Shown here in pieces: positions 19,927-26,705 of a stretch of DNA of 28,693 nucleotides. Origin of the DNA: a virus. The stretch is taken from IMG/VR virus record IMGVR_UViG_3300029309_000252, positions 1-28,693 of that record; one strand, 5' to 3'. Under the pieces are notes generated by a model. That model was given only the letters and a program-made list of their open reading frames with translations, made no database searches and was not told where the DNA came from. The position numbers and the translations under genes are program-made. Within the stretch, counting starts at the first letter, position 1. Every line of letters starts with the position of its first letter.

Positions 19927-20245
19927 TAAGTTTTATTACAAACCTCTTCCTGATTCTTTAGAAGTAAAAGAAAGCCCAATTGAAGGTTTAGGTCTTTTCG
20001 CTAAAACCAATATCAAAAAACATTTCGATTGTGGCATGTCACATATTAAGGTGCCTATTATTTGTGGTTTTATCAGAACTTCAATAGGTGGTTTTTTAAA
20101 TCATTCTGAAAAACCAAATTGTGTTCTTTCTTTAGAGTTGGATTGGGATGATTATAAGGTATATAATGTTTTTACTATAAGAAAAATTGAAGCTGGTGAA
20201 GAACTAACTTTAGATTATCATTCAGATGGTTTGAATTATGGCTAA
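19910..20245 (+). CDS. Minimal SET-domain lysine methyltransferase
   Basis: This 111 aa protein starts at ATG 19910, with GAGGG upstream inside the nuclease gene; an earlier TTG at 19895 was rejected. SET motifs appear in order: ESPIEGLGLFA (21-31, SAM-binding), FLNHSEKPNC (62-71, the NHSxxPN motif) and GEELTLDY (96-103, with the catalytic Tyr). The size matches minimal viral SET proteins such as chlorella virus vSET (about 119 aa), which methylate histone lysines. No post-SET Cys cluster is seen. It sits among Lys-rich small proteins, which are possible substrates, but none has been tested. A phage SET enzyme is unusual; methyl transfer to lysine is expected from the family and not shown here. 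Confidence 0.85.
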   Translation: MYPIYNKFYYKPLPDSLEVKESPIEGLGLFAKTNIKKHFDCGMSHIKVPIICGFIRTSIGGFLNHSEKPNCVLSLELDWDDYKVYNVFTIRKIEAGEELTLDYHSDGLNYG

Positions 20246-20504
20246 AAAGAAAGCAAAAAAAGATGCTTGTTACCACAAAGTAAAAGCTAGATATACAAGA
20301 AACGGAGGTACTTGGCCATCAGCTTATGGTTCAGGTGCCCTTGTCAAATGCAGAAAAGTAGGAGCTAAGAACTGGGGCAATAAATCTAAAAAAGCCACAG
20401 GTGGCATAGTCAAGATGAAAAACGGTGGTTGTGTGCAATTTATAAAAAGAAGAGGCACAGGTGCTATGCTACCTTTCAAAAATAACAAAACAAAAATATC
20501 CTAA
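20238..20504 (+). CDS. Small basic Gly/Lys/Cys protein, 88 aa
   Basis: ATG 20238 overlaps the SET gene by eight bases. The product begins MAKKKAKKDACYHKVKARYT, then GGTWPSAYGSGALVKCRKVG and AKNWGNKSKK. The YxKVKxRY...WPSAYxSGALVKCRKVGAxNWG block is a family widespread in phages and large algal viruses, function unknown. The C-terminal part (TGGIVKMKNGGCVQFIKRRG) is another recurring short motif. Charged Lys/Gly surfaces and Cys pairs suggest nucleic-acid or metal binding. It is a member of the cluster of basic proteins around the SET enzyme. Confidence 0.82.
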   Translation: MAKKKAKKDACYHKVKARYTRNGGTWPSAYGSGALVKCRKVGAKNWGNKSKKATGGIVKMKNGGCVQFIKRRGTGAMLPFKNNKTKIS

Positions 20505-20806
20505 TGAGCTTAAAAGACTGGTTTTCTAAAAATGACGGTAAAGGCTGGATAGATTGTAAAACTGGCAAACCCTGTGGACGTAAATCTAGAACTAAAAGCA
20601 AAAGACCGTATCCTGCATGTAGGCCTACTAAAGCACAATGTAATGAGGCTGCAAAGAAAAAAACAAGCAAAAAAAGAATTAGTTGGCAAAAGAAAAAGAA
20701 TGGTGGCGAAATGATTCTTGCAAAAAAAAATAGCAGAATTGCTAAAGGTTGTGGTAAAGTAATGAGTGATAGAAGGAAGAGGACTAAACAAACTTATTAT
20801 GTATAA
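20504..20806 (+). CDS. Small basic protein (DUF5872-like), 100 aa
   Basis: ATG 20504 overlaps the previous stop (TAATG). The product (MSLKDWFSKNDGKGWIDCKT, GKPCGRKSRTKSKRPYPACR, PTKAQCNEAAKKKTSKKRIS) carries the DWF..N.GKGW.DC.TGKPCGRK...PYPACRPT.AQC signature that I recall as DUF5872, found in phages and large eukaryotic viruses. Four Cys may bind zinc. Function unknown. The tail is basic and Tyr-ended (KRTKQTYYV). It belongs to the basic cluster flanking the SET gene. Confidence 0.82.
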   Translation: MSLKDWFSKNDGKGWIDCKTGKPCGRKSRTKSKRPYPACRPTKAQCNEAAKKKTSKKRISWQKKKNGGEMILAKKNSRIAKGCGKVMSDRRKRTKQTYYV

Positions 20807-21056
20807 AAAAACAAAAGGATATTCAGGCGGAGGCAGAGCAAAAAAAGCTAAAGGATACTCAGGCGGCGGAGGTGCTAGAAAATCTAAAGGCTACGCTATG
20901 GGTGGTAAAGCCACAAAAGGCTACGCTATGGGTGGTAAAGCCACAAAAGGTTATGCTAATGGCGGAGCTGCTAAATCTAAAAAAACTAAGGGTTTTGCTG
21001 TAGCTGGTGCTTCAAATATAAGAAGAGCTAGACAAGGCGCTGAAGTAAATAGTTAA
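20799..21056 (+). CDS. KGY-GG tandem-repeat basic protein, 85 aa
   Basis: The start ATG 20799 overlaps the previous gene by eight bases; only a distant AGGAAGAGG lies upstream. The product is built of repeats with the core K-G-Y-(S/A)-x-G-G: TKGYSGGGRAKKAKGYSGGG, GARKSKGYAMGGKATKGYAM, GGKATKGYANGG, then KTKGFAVAGASNIRRARQGA. It is almost pure Lys/Arg/Gly/Ala/Tyr/Ser and must be disordered. It contains one ARKS tetrapeptide, the motif around methylated H3 lysines. It could be a DNA-neutralising virion protein or a substrate of the neighbouring SET enzyme; both are inferences. Confidence 0.75.
   Translation: MYKKTKGYSGGGRAKKAKGYSGGGGARKSKGYAMGGKATKGYAMGGKATKGYANGGAAKSKKTKGFAVAGASNIRRARQGAEVNS
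20886..20945 (+). repeat. Perfect 30-bp tandem duplication inside the KGY-repeat gene
   Basis: The 30 bases at 20886-20915 (coding KGYAMGGKAT) are repeated exactly at 20916-20945. A degenerate third unit follows from 20946 (KGYANGGAAK), and earlier units differ mainly at third codon positions. The identity of two units shows a recent duplication, so repeat number probably varies between related phages. Confidence 0.88.
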
Positions 21057-21730
21057 TGCCTCATCTTATAAGTAACATACCCCATTTCAAAGTTTGGGTG
21101 AGAAGAGACTTCACATCTGGTCACGAAAATTATCAAGGCGAATTTATACATGCCTATGTCATAGCAGTAAACACCATTCCAGACAGATCTCTAAGTTTTC
21201 AAGTTGTATTTACAGGATGCGAGGTAGATAGAGAGGACTGGGAAGAGGGCAACATACATGGTGGTGCTATGTGGGCTAGAATGCCTATACAGGGTCTAGT
21301 CGCAGATATACCTATGGAAGAGTGGCCTGAACCTATGGAAGATCATTTGGCCCAACCTTGGGATTGTGAATCAAGAGATCATTCTGTAGTTGTTATGGAT
21401 AGAGTAAGTTCATCACCCTGGATAGCCAAGATAGATGGTGATTTTTATCAAGCAAAATACTTATTCACTGTTGACTATACAAATAATGATATTGCAGATG
21501 ACCCTGCACAACATAAACAATCTCATGTATTATATATAACAGAAGATTGTAAATGGAAAGGTAATTTAGTCGCTTTACCTAACAATAGAGTAAGGGCTAC
21601 AAGTCCAGCTCTTTGGAGAACAGGAGAAGGTGCGCCAGACTTTAAACCGTCACAATGGGTGCATTCTGCTGAAGGACACGAAAGTTATTTAGATCCAGCA
21701 ATCACATTTAATAATTTATATGAGGATTGA
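21056..21730 (+). CDS. Conserved-type structural protein, 224 aa
   Basis: ATG 21056 overlaps the previous stop. The product is aromatic and acidic with many Trp: MPHLISNIPHFKVWVRRDFT, GEFIHAYVIAVNTIPDRSLS, FTGCEVDREDWEEGNIHGGA, MWARMPIQGLVADIP, and EDHLAQPWDCESRDHSVVV. The whole-length pattern is a well-known conserved unknown of cyanophages and other marine phages. The fold appears beta-rich. It comes just before the head-tail connector genes, so a head or neck role is possible. No catalytic site can be assigned. Confidence 0.8.
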   Translation: MPHLISNIPHFKVWVRRDFTSGHENYQGEFIHAYVIAVNTIPDRSLSFQVVFTGCEVDREDWEEGNIHGGAMWARMPIQGLVADIPMEEWPEPMEDHLAQPWDCESRDHSVVVMDRVSSSPWIAKIDGDFYQAKYLFTVDYTNNDIADDPAQHKQSHVLYITEDCKWKGNLVALPNNRVRATSPALWRTGEGAPDFKPSQWVHSAEGHESYLDPAITFNNLYED

Positions 21731-21732
21731 AT

Positions 21733-21855
21733 ATGGCCGAGCTGACAAGAGAAACAAAAAAGAAGCTTATTAAAGAATTGAAAAATGCTTCTAGATTGCA
21801 TGCAAGACAAGCAAGACAACTAGAAAGATCTTTAAAAACTACTAAGAAAAAATAA
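21733..21855 (+). CDS. Basic helical mini-protein, 40 aa
   Basis: A complete short frame from ATG 21733, two bases after the previous stop, with GAGGA upstream; its TAA overlaps the next ATG (TAATG). The product begins MAELTRETKKKLIKELKNAS and continues RLHARQARQLERSLKTTKKK, a highly basic amphipathic helix. No family is recognised. Overlap with the next gene and the ribosome site support it. Confidence 0.68.
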   Translation: MAELTRETKKKLIKELKNASRLHARQARQLERSLKTTKKK

Positions 21856-22529
21856 TGGCAGTTTCAGGTAGCAAAGACTTTGAATTAAATATTACAGAGT
21901 TTATAGAAGAGGCATACGAAAGATGTGGATTAGAACTTAGAACTGGATACGATCTCAAAACAGCTATCAGGTCTGCTAATCTTATGTTAGCTGAATGGGC
22001 TAATAGAGGTTTGAATCAATGGACCATATCAACTGGTACACAAACAGTTACTGAAGGCACTAATAACTACCAACTAGGCACTAGCACAATAGATATCTTA
22101 GATGTAACAATTAGAAGAACCGTAGGTACTGACACAACAGATATACGTATGGATAGATTATCTAGATCAGAATTCTTCTCAATACCTAATAAAGACTCAA
22201 AAGCAAAACCTTCACAATTTTTTTTAGATAAACAAGTTAACCCAGTTTTATTTTTGTATCCAACCCCTGAAAATTCTACCGATATAATTAGATTTACAAA
22301 ATTAGAGAGAATAGATGATGTTGATTCAGCAACAAACACTATGCAGATGCCCTTCAGACTCTTTCCTTGCTTTGTAGCAGGGCTTGCCTACTACTTATCA
22401 CAAAAAAGAGCTCCTGAGCGAACTGGGGACCTCAAAGCGATATATGAAGAAGAATTTAGAAGAGCTGCAGATCAAGATGAGGATAGAGCATCATTTAGAG
22501 TAAGGCCCTATCCTGGAGTGAGAAGATGA
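21855..22529 (+). CDS. Head-tail connector, P22 gp4-like
   Basis: ATG 21855 overlaps the previous stop. The 224 aa product has an all-helical N-terminal region (ITEFIEEAYERCGLELRTGY, then TAIRSANLMLAEWANRGLNQ) and a beta-rich centre (LDVTIRRTV, FLYPTPENSTDIIRF). A C-terminal helix with an extended basic tail follows (KAIYEEEFRRAADQDEDRAS). The YERCGxE...A.R.ANxMLAEWANRGLN pattern is the hallmark of the gp4 tail-accessory family. It binds the portal after packaging and provides the docking ring for the tail hub. Confidence comes from the characteristic N-terminal pattern and position. Confidence 0.85.
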   Translation: MAVSGSKDFELNITEFIEEAYERCGLELRTGYDLKTAIRSANLMLAEWANRGLNQWTISTGTQTVTEGTNNYQLGTSTIDILDVTIRRTVGTDTTDIRMDRLSRSEFFSIPNKDSKAKPSQFFLDKQVNPVLFLYPTPENSTDIIRFTKLERIDDVDSATNTMQMPFRLFPCFVAGLAYYLSQKRAPERTGDLKAIYEEEFRRAADQDEDRASFRVRPYPGVRR

Positions 22530-22831
22530 CATATGCAACTGGCAAGTTTGCAAGAGCCTTATGTGATAGATGCGGTTTTGAATATAAGTTACTAGAATTA
22601 AAAAAAGAATGGACAGGTTTCAAAGTCTGTCATAAGTGCTTCGAACCTAAACATCCACAGTTAGGTCCTTTCAACCATATAGCTGATCCTGAAGCTTTGT
22701 ATGATCCAAGAGTAAATAATGATATAGAAGCTAATGGTGGTAATGTATTTTCTAACGAAAACCCAATAGGTAGAAGTTTTAGAGGGTTCTTGCTAACATC
22801 TGTATTAGGAAAAGTTACAATAACAACATGA
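22526..22831 (+). CDS. Zinc-finger structural-module protein, 101 aa
   Basis: ATG 22526 overlaps the gp4-like stop (ATGA). The N-terminus carries CDRCGFEYKLLELKKEWTGF followed by KVCHKCFEPKHPQ, a CxxC...CxxC zinc knuckle pair. The rest (PFNHIADPEALYDPRVNNDI) is polar, and the C-terminus is likely extended beta (FRGFLLTSVLGKVTI). The CxRCGF..xxxEWxGxxVCxxCxExKHPQ pattern is common beside connector genes in marine podoviruses, with no known role. A zinc-stabilised neck or adaptor protein is plausible. Confidence 0.82.
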   Translation: MTYATGKFARALCDRCGFEYKLLELKKEWTGFKVCHKCFEPKHPQLGPFNHIADPEALYDPRVNNDIEANGGNVFSNENPIGRSFRGFLLTSVLGKVTITT

Positions 22832-23487
22832 ATCTTTCAAATTTAGAAAACATCATAAAACAATATTTACAAAATGAAGAACCAACTTTTGTCAGTAATT
22901 TGCCTGTAATTATAGAGAATGCAGAGGAAAGAATTTTTGAATCTGTTCAATTTGATAATTTTAGAAAAACCGCTACTTTAACATTCGCAACTGGTAACAA
23001 AACTTTGACAACACCAGCAGACTACGTTTTACCATTTAGTTTAGCTGTTATAGATAGTAACAGTGACTATAATTATTTAGATAAAAAACATCCTAGTTTT
23101 ATGCAAGAATTTGATGTTGATCCAGCAGATGCAACAAAAAGAGGATTACCAAAATATTACGCAGATAATGTAAAAAACTTAAACGGTTCAACACTTATCG
23201 TAGCTCCAGTGCCAGATGCAAACTATAGTGTTGAGTTGAATTATTTATACAAACCGAATTCAATTACAACAGACACAACAGGCACCTGGTTGTCAAAAAA
23301 TGCCAGAAATGCCTTGATTTATGCATGTTTAGTAGAAGGTTATATGTTTATGAAAGGCGATGCAGAGCTTTTAACTTTTTATGAAAACAGATACAATCAA
23401 GAGATAGAAAGGCTCAAGAATAGAGCTGAAGCTAGGGGAAGAAGGGACGAGTACAGATACGATTCTTTACGTACTTCTGTAACTTAA
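22828..23487 (+). CDS. Phage adaptor/neck protein, 219 aa
   Basis: ATG 22828 overlaps the previous stop. The protein has an N-terminal helical segment (LENIIKQYLQNEEPTFVSNL, then IIENAEERIFESVQFDNFRK), a beta-rich middle (TPADYVLPFSLAVID), and a C-terminal helical region (ARNALIYACLVEGYMFMKGD, ending in basic residues with EARGRRDEYRYDS). This layout and gene position match adaptor or tail-tubular-A-type head-tail joining proteins that follow the connector. The exact family assignment is by architecture. Confidence 0.75.
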   Translation: MNLSNLENIIKQYLQNEEPTFVSNLPVIIENAEERIFESVQFDNFRKTATLTFATGNKTLTTPADYVLPFSLAVIDSNSDYNYLDKKHPSFMQEFDVDPADATKRGLPKYYADNVKNLNGSTLIVAPVPDANYSVELNYLYKPNSITTDTTGTWLSKNARNALIYACLVEGYMFMKGDAELLTFYENRYNQEIERLKNRAEARGRRDEYRYDSLRTSVT

Positions 23488-23489
23488 GA

Positions 23490-24224
23490 ATGGAAAAAAC
23501 TGAAAATTTAAAAGGCAAAAAAGTTGCCATTGTTGCTATGGGAGCTAGCTGGCACGATTTTTGTTTGAGTAAAACACATAGTGCTCAGTTTGATGAAGTG
23601 TGGGTAATAAACTCTGTAGCAGGAGTAATTTTTCATGATCGTGTGTTTATGATGGATCCGCCTGCTAGATTTTTAGATACGGAAAATGCAGCAAATCAAA
23701 CAGACATTATGACTGAGGTGCTTAAAAGTCATAAAGGGCCTATCTATACTTGTGAGCTAGATGAAAGGTGTCCTGGACTTGTTGAATACCCAATAGAAGA
23801 AGTAGTAAAAAAAGGCAAAACTAATTACCTCAACAATACAGTAGCTTATGCTGTAGCTTTTGCTTATCTAGCAGAAATAGGTGAGCTCAACCTATATGGC
23901 GTCGATTTTAGCTACAAAAATAATCTGCATTACGCTGAAGCAGGCAGAGCATGTGTTGAATATTGGCTTGCTAAATGTATAGAACAAGGTATGAAAGTTG
24001 GTGTAGCCAGCACATCACCAACTCTAGATGCTAATGTGCCGTCAGAAGAAAAACTTTACGGCTACCATAGGTTAGCAGACCCTTTACTAGTTATGACAGA
24101 TGATAAAGGTGAATATAAGACCATCAAAAGAAGTGAGTATCTAAAACAAACCAAAAAACCTGTATATGAGCCAATAATGGTTGGTAGACATGATCCTAGT
24201 CCACCTGAGCCAAATGTATGGTAG
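23490..24224 (+). CDS. MptE/DUF115-like Rossmann-fold protein, 244 aa
   Basis: The product begins with a Rossmann-type opening: GKKVAIVAMGASWHDFCLSK, then FDEVWVINSVAGVIFHDRVF, and FMMDPPARFLD. The centre has NTVAYAVAFAYLAEIGELNL followed by YGVDFSYKNNLHYAEAG, and ends with EQGMKVGVASTSPTLDANVP. The G-A-S near the N-terminus and LYGVDFSY resemble MptE-like/MAF-flag10-type (DUF115) proteins, some of which transfer sugars or pyrophosphate. It is widely conserved in marine phages, function unproven. Placement between neck and tail genes is unusual for an enzyme. No clear ribosome site precedes ATG 23490. Confidence 0.68.
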   Translation: MEKTENLKGKKVAIVAMGASWHDFCLSKTHSAQFDEVWVINSVAGVIFHDRVFMMDPPARFLDTENAANQTDIMTEVLKSHKGPIYTCELDERCPGLVEYPIEEVVKKGKTNYLNNTVAYAVAFAYLAEIGELNLYGVDFSYKNNLHYAEAGRACVEYWLAKCIEQGMKVGVASTSPTLDANVPSEEKLYGYHRLADPLLVMTDDKGEYKTIKRSEYLKQTKKPVYEPIMVGRHDPSPPEPNVW

Positions 24225-24233
24225 AATTTCGTT

Positions 24234-24671
24234 ATGGCAATAACATCAACTTTAACTAATTCATTCAAACAAGAGTTATTTAAAGGGATACATAACTTTG
24301 ATCAAGGGGGATCACCAGACACTTTTAAGTTAGCTTTATATACTAATGCAGCTACTCTAAATGCCTCAACGACAGCTTACAGCACCTCTAATGAGGTAAC
24401 AGGCACAAACTATACTGCTGGTGGCTCTGCTCTTACACTCAAGACTGGTACTCCTACTTTAGACGGGACAACAGCCGTAGTAGATTTTAATAATCTTACA
24501 TTTACAAATGTAACCGTTACAGCAAGAGGAGCACTTATATATAACAGCTCAGACTCAAATAAAGCCGTTGCAGTAATAGATTTTGGTGAAAACATAACAG
24601 CTACAGCTGGCGATCTTACAATCACATTCCCATCATCTGGTGCTTCAAATTCAATAATTAGGGTGTCATAA
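24234..24671 (+). CDS. Conserved-type beta-rich tail protein, 145 aa
   Basis: ATG 24234 lacks a Shine-Dalgarno site; a TAGAAT sits six bases upstream. The product (ITSTLTNSFKQELFKGIHNF, then FKLALYTNAATLNASTTAYS) continues with NEVTGTNYTAGGSALTL and ends in beta strands rich in Thr/Ala/Gly (TARGALIYNSSDSNKAVAVI). This pattern is a common structural protein of marine podoviruses and siphoviruses, usually near tail fibre genes. It is probably a tail or fibre-associated protein; the exact role is not known. Confidence 0.78.
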   Translation: MAITSTLTNSFKQELFKGIHNFDQGGSPDTFKLALYTNAATLNASTTAYSTSNEVTGTNYTAGGSALTLKTGTPTLDGTTAVVDFNNLTFTNVTVTARGALIYNSSDSNKAVAVIDFGENITATAGDLTITFPSSGASNSIIRVS

Positions 24672-24678
24672 TAAGAAA

Positions 24679-25659
24679 ATGGCTACATTCGATAACAATC
24701 TAAGAATAAAAGAAATAGCAACAGGTGCCGAAGCTGGTTCTTGGGGTACATCAACCAACACAAACCTTAGTCTTATAGCTGATGCTTTAGGTTATGCAAC
24801 AGAAGCAACCTTTGATACTGATGGCAATAAAACAGTATCTGTAGCTAACGCAACGTCAAGTCCATACAGAAGCATGTATGTCAAAGTAACTTCATCAGCT
24901 ACTCTGTCAGCAACAAGGGATTTAACAATAGGTCCTAACACAATAAAGCGTGTTATGTTTATAGAGAATGCTACTACAGGCGGACAATCTATCGTTGTTA
25001 AGCAAGGATCAGGAGCAAGCGTCACTATTACAAATGGCTCTGTCATGTGTGTACTTTTAGATGGAGCTGGTGCAGGAGCAGCAGTTATATCGGTTTTTAC
25101 AGATTTTGTTGCAACTGATTCAGTAAAAATTACAGGCACAACACCAACTCTGACATTAGGAGATGGAGATGCTGAAGATGCAAAAATAGTATTTGATGGT
25201 AATGCTCAAGACTTTTATATTGGCCTAGATGATACTGGAGATGATTTAAAAATTGGAAGAGGGACAGCTGTTGGAACAACAAGCCAAATAAATATCAATA
25301 ATGACGGAACAACAAGTTTTTCAAATAATAATACTAACGGTTCTGTATCTTTATGTGGGTCTTCATACACTATAGATGTTTTTAAGGCGGCTGGTGGAGA
25401 AATGTTTAATTTAGCATCAGACGGCGGTTCTAATGGTACATTTATGAGATTAGATACTGACAACTCAGCACCAATAAAAATAGGTAGTGCAGAAACTGGA
25501 GCTTTTCAATACTATCACAATAATGTTCTTAGAGCTGAATTTGAGGCTGATGGTGATTTAAGATTACATACTGCTGGCAAAGGCATAATGTTGAAATCAC
25601 CAGATGGTACAAATTTTGTTTTGTCTGTTTCAAATGCAGGCGCTTTGGTTATCGGATAA
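24679..25659 (+). CDS. Tail fibre protein, 326 aa
   Basis: The N-terminus (LRIKEIATGAEAGSWGTSTN, NTNLSLIADALG) is a recurrent tail-fibre attachment pattern in marine phages. The remainder is beta-rich, Gly/Thr/Ser/Asn-dominated repeats (TGTTPTLTLGDGDAEDAK, DFYIGLDDTGDDLKIGRG), typical of a fibre shaft. The C-terminal part (GAFQYYHNNVLRAEFEADGD, then LRLHTAGKGIMLKSPDG) resembles conserved fibre tip segments. It likely contributes to host recognition. No lyase or hydrolase motif is seen. Confidence 0.78.
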   Translation: MATFDNNLRIKEIATGAEAGSWGTSTNTNLSLIADALGYATEATFDTDGNKTVSVANATSSPYRSMYVKVTSSATLSATRDLTIGPNTIKRVMFIENATTGGQSIVVKQGSGASVTITNGSVMCVLLDGAGAGAAVISVFTDFVATDSVKITGTTPTLTLGDGDAEDAKIVFDGNAQDFYIGLDDTGDDLKIGRGTAVGTTSQININNDGTTSFSNNNTNGSVSLCGSSYTIDVFKAAGGEMFNLASDGGSNGTFMRLDTDNSAPIKIGSAETGAFQYYHNNVLRAEFEADGDLRLHTAGKGIMLKSPDGTNFVLSVSNAGALVIG

Positions 25660-25673
25660 ATTTCTTGTATAAT
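25645..25673 (+). promoter_or_regulatory. Candidate promoter before the lysis cassette
   Basis: TTGGTT (25645-25650) and a perfect TATAAT (25668-25673), spaced by 17, lie at the end of the fibre gene. The predicted start is near 25680, adjacent to ATG 25681. The first gene has no Shine-Dalgarno site, so the message could be leaderless. It would drive the small lysis-region genes. Strength rests on the -10 element only. Confidence 0.42.
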
Positions 25674-25680
25674 TCTTTTT

Positions 25681-25884
25681 ATGAACGATAAACAATTTTA
25701 TATTATTGCGTTACAACTTGTTGAGGTTCTCTGCGCTAGAGGAGCTATCAAAGGGGAAGAATTAGATGTCATCAGCCAGGTGAGAAAGTATATAACAGAA
25801 AAACTTAAAGACATGCAAGAGCCTGTTGTAGAATCGGTTGATGAATTAAAAGAAGAAAAACCAGAAACTGTAGAGGAGGAATAA
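25681..25884 (+). CDS. Acidic-tailed small protein at the start of the lysis region, 67 aa
   Basis: ATG 25681 lies one base from the predicted transcription start and lacks a ribosome site. The product (MNDKQFYIIALQLVEVLCAR, GAIKGEELDVISQVRKYITE) is a compact helical N-terminus with a Glu-rich C-terminus (ELKEEKPETVEEE). No family is recognised. It overlaps the next gene by one base (TAATG) and encodes its GAGGAGG site. The position suggests an accessory to the lysis module, not proven. Confidence 0.68.
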   Translation: MNDKQFYIIALQLVEVLCARGAIKGEELDVISQVRKYITEKLKDMQEPVVESVDELKEEKPETVEEE

Positions 25885-25979
25885 TGGAATACATTATTGG
25901 AGTAATTGTTTTAGGGTTAGTTGGTTATTGGTGGATATCAAAAAACAAACCTGAATGGTTAGAAAAATTTAAAAAGTAA
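25884..25979 (+). CDS. 31-aa single-pass membrane micro-protein
   Basis: ATG 25884 overlaps the previous stop with GAGGAGG upstream. The product begins MEYIIGVIVLGLVGYWWISK, followed by a basic-acidic tail (NKPEWLEKFKK). Residues 3-18 form a clear hydrophobic transmembrane helix with a Trp-Trp interface. It is followed by a holin-like protein and an endolysin, so it may be a micro-holin or holin regulator. The size is below the cut-off of most gene finders. Confidence 0.7.
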   Translation: MEYIIGVIVLGLVGYWWISKNKPEWLEKFKK

Positions 25980-26201
25980 GTGGCTAGAAAAACAGCAGCA
26001 GAAGTCCATCTTGAATTGTCTGTACATCAAAAGGAAAGCGAAGAAAGGTGGAAAACTGTTTTCAATAAATTTGTTGACGTGGAGTTAGAAATCAAAGAGC
26101 TGCAACAAAAAGTACAAGGTGGCCTTACTACACTCATAATTCTGCTTGTAGGTTTAATTTGTAGCGTGCTAGCGTTACTTGTAGAAAGTTTAATATTATG
26201 A
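25980..26201 (+). CDS. Putative holin with C-terminal membrane helix, 73 aa
   Basis: The start is GTG 25980, directly after the previous stop; there is no good ribosome site, so coupling is likely. The N-terminal half is a charged coiled coil (LELSVHQKESEERWKTVFNK, VDVELEIKELQQKVQ). The C-terminus is one strong membrane helix (TTLIILLVGLICSVLALLVE). A cytoplasmic coiled coil plus a single C-terminal anchor resembles small holin/antiholin-like proteins. It overlaps the endolysin start by ATGA, which supports a lysis function. Confidence 0.72.
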   Translation: MARKTAAEVHLELSVHQKESEERWKTVFNKFVDVELEIKELQQKVQGGLTTLIILLVGLICSVLALLVESLIL

Positions 26202-26653
26202 ATAATCATGTATCACAAGGACTAGAGGGCAAAATAAGGCATATGCTTAAAAAACATGAGGGTTTTGTTTCTCATGTATATGAAGACTCTACTCCAGAAA
26301 AATATTTAACAATTGGGTATGGCAGGCTAGTAGATAAAAGACTAGGTGGTGGTATATCACAAGATGAAGCAGATTTTTTATTGCTAAATGATATAAGAAA
26401 CTGTATTAAGATATTAAAAAATGAATTGGATTATTTTGAAGATCTTTCAGATAACAGACAAATAGTTTTGATTAATATGTATTTCAATCTTGGTAATAGG
26501 TTATTCAATTTTAAAAACATGTTATTTGCATTAGCAAAAAAAGATTATGATGAGGCTGCAGCTCAAATGTTAGATAGCAAATGGGCACAACAAGTAAAGG
26601 GTAGGTCATCAGAATTAGCTAAAATGATGAAGGAAGACATTTACCACACCTAA
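26198..26653 (+). CDS. Phage lysozyme, T4-like GH24 endolysin
   Basis: This 151 aa protein has the GH24 active-site set. LKKHEGFVSHVYEDSTPEKY supplies the catalytic Glu and Asp, and LTIGYGRLVDKRLGGGISQD continues with the catalytic Thr and the G-x-G loop. The rest (NRQIVLINMYFNLGNRLFNF, ALAKKDYDEAAAQMLDSKWA) is the helical C-lobe. It cleaves peptidoglycan to release progeny. No signal peptide or SAR domain is seen, so it needs a holin; the two preceding genes are the candidates. ATG 26198 overlaps the holin-like stop. Confidence 0.94.
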   Translation: MNNHVSQGLEGKIRHMLKKHEGFVSHVYEDSTPEKYLTIGYGRLVDKRLGGGISQDEADFLLLNDIRNCIKILKNELDYFEDLSDNRQIVLINMYFNLGNRLFNFKNMLFALAKKDYDEAAAQMLDSKWAQQVKGRSSELAKMMKEDIYHT

Positions 26654-26665
26654 TAATCCAATATC

Positions 26666-26700
26666 TAGCTTAAATACATACAAAAAGATAGAATATCTTT
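26666..26700 (+). promoter_or_regulatory. Candidate promoter overlapping a palindrome before the tail hub gene
   Basis: TAGCTT (26666-26671) and TAGAAT (26689-26694), spaced by 17, form a weak promoter. The -10 lies inside AAAGATA-GAA-TATCTTT (26684-26700), a perfect 7-bp inverted repeat that could be an operator or a leader hairpin. ATG 26706 follows after 11 bases without a Shine-Dalgarno site. Confidence 0.35.
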
Positions 26701-26705
26701 AAGTT

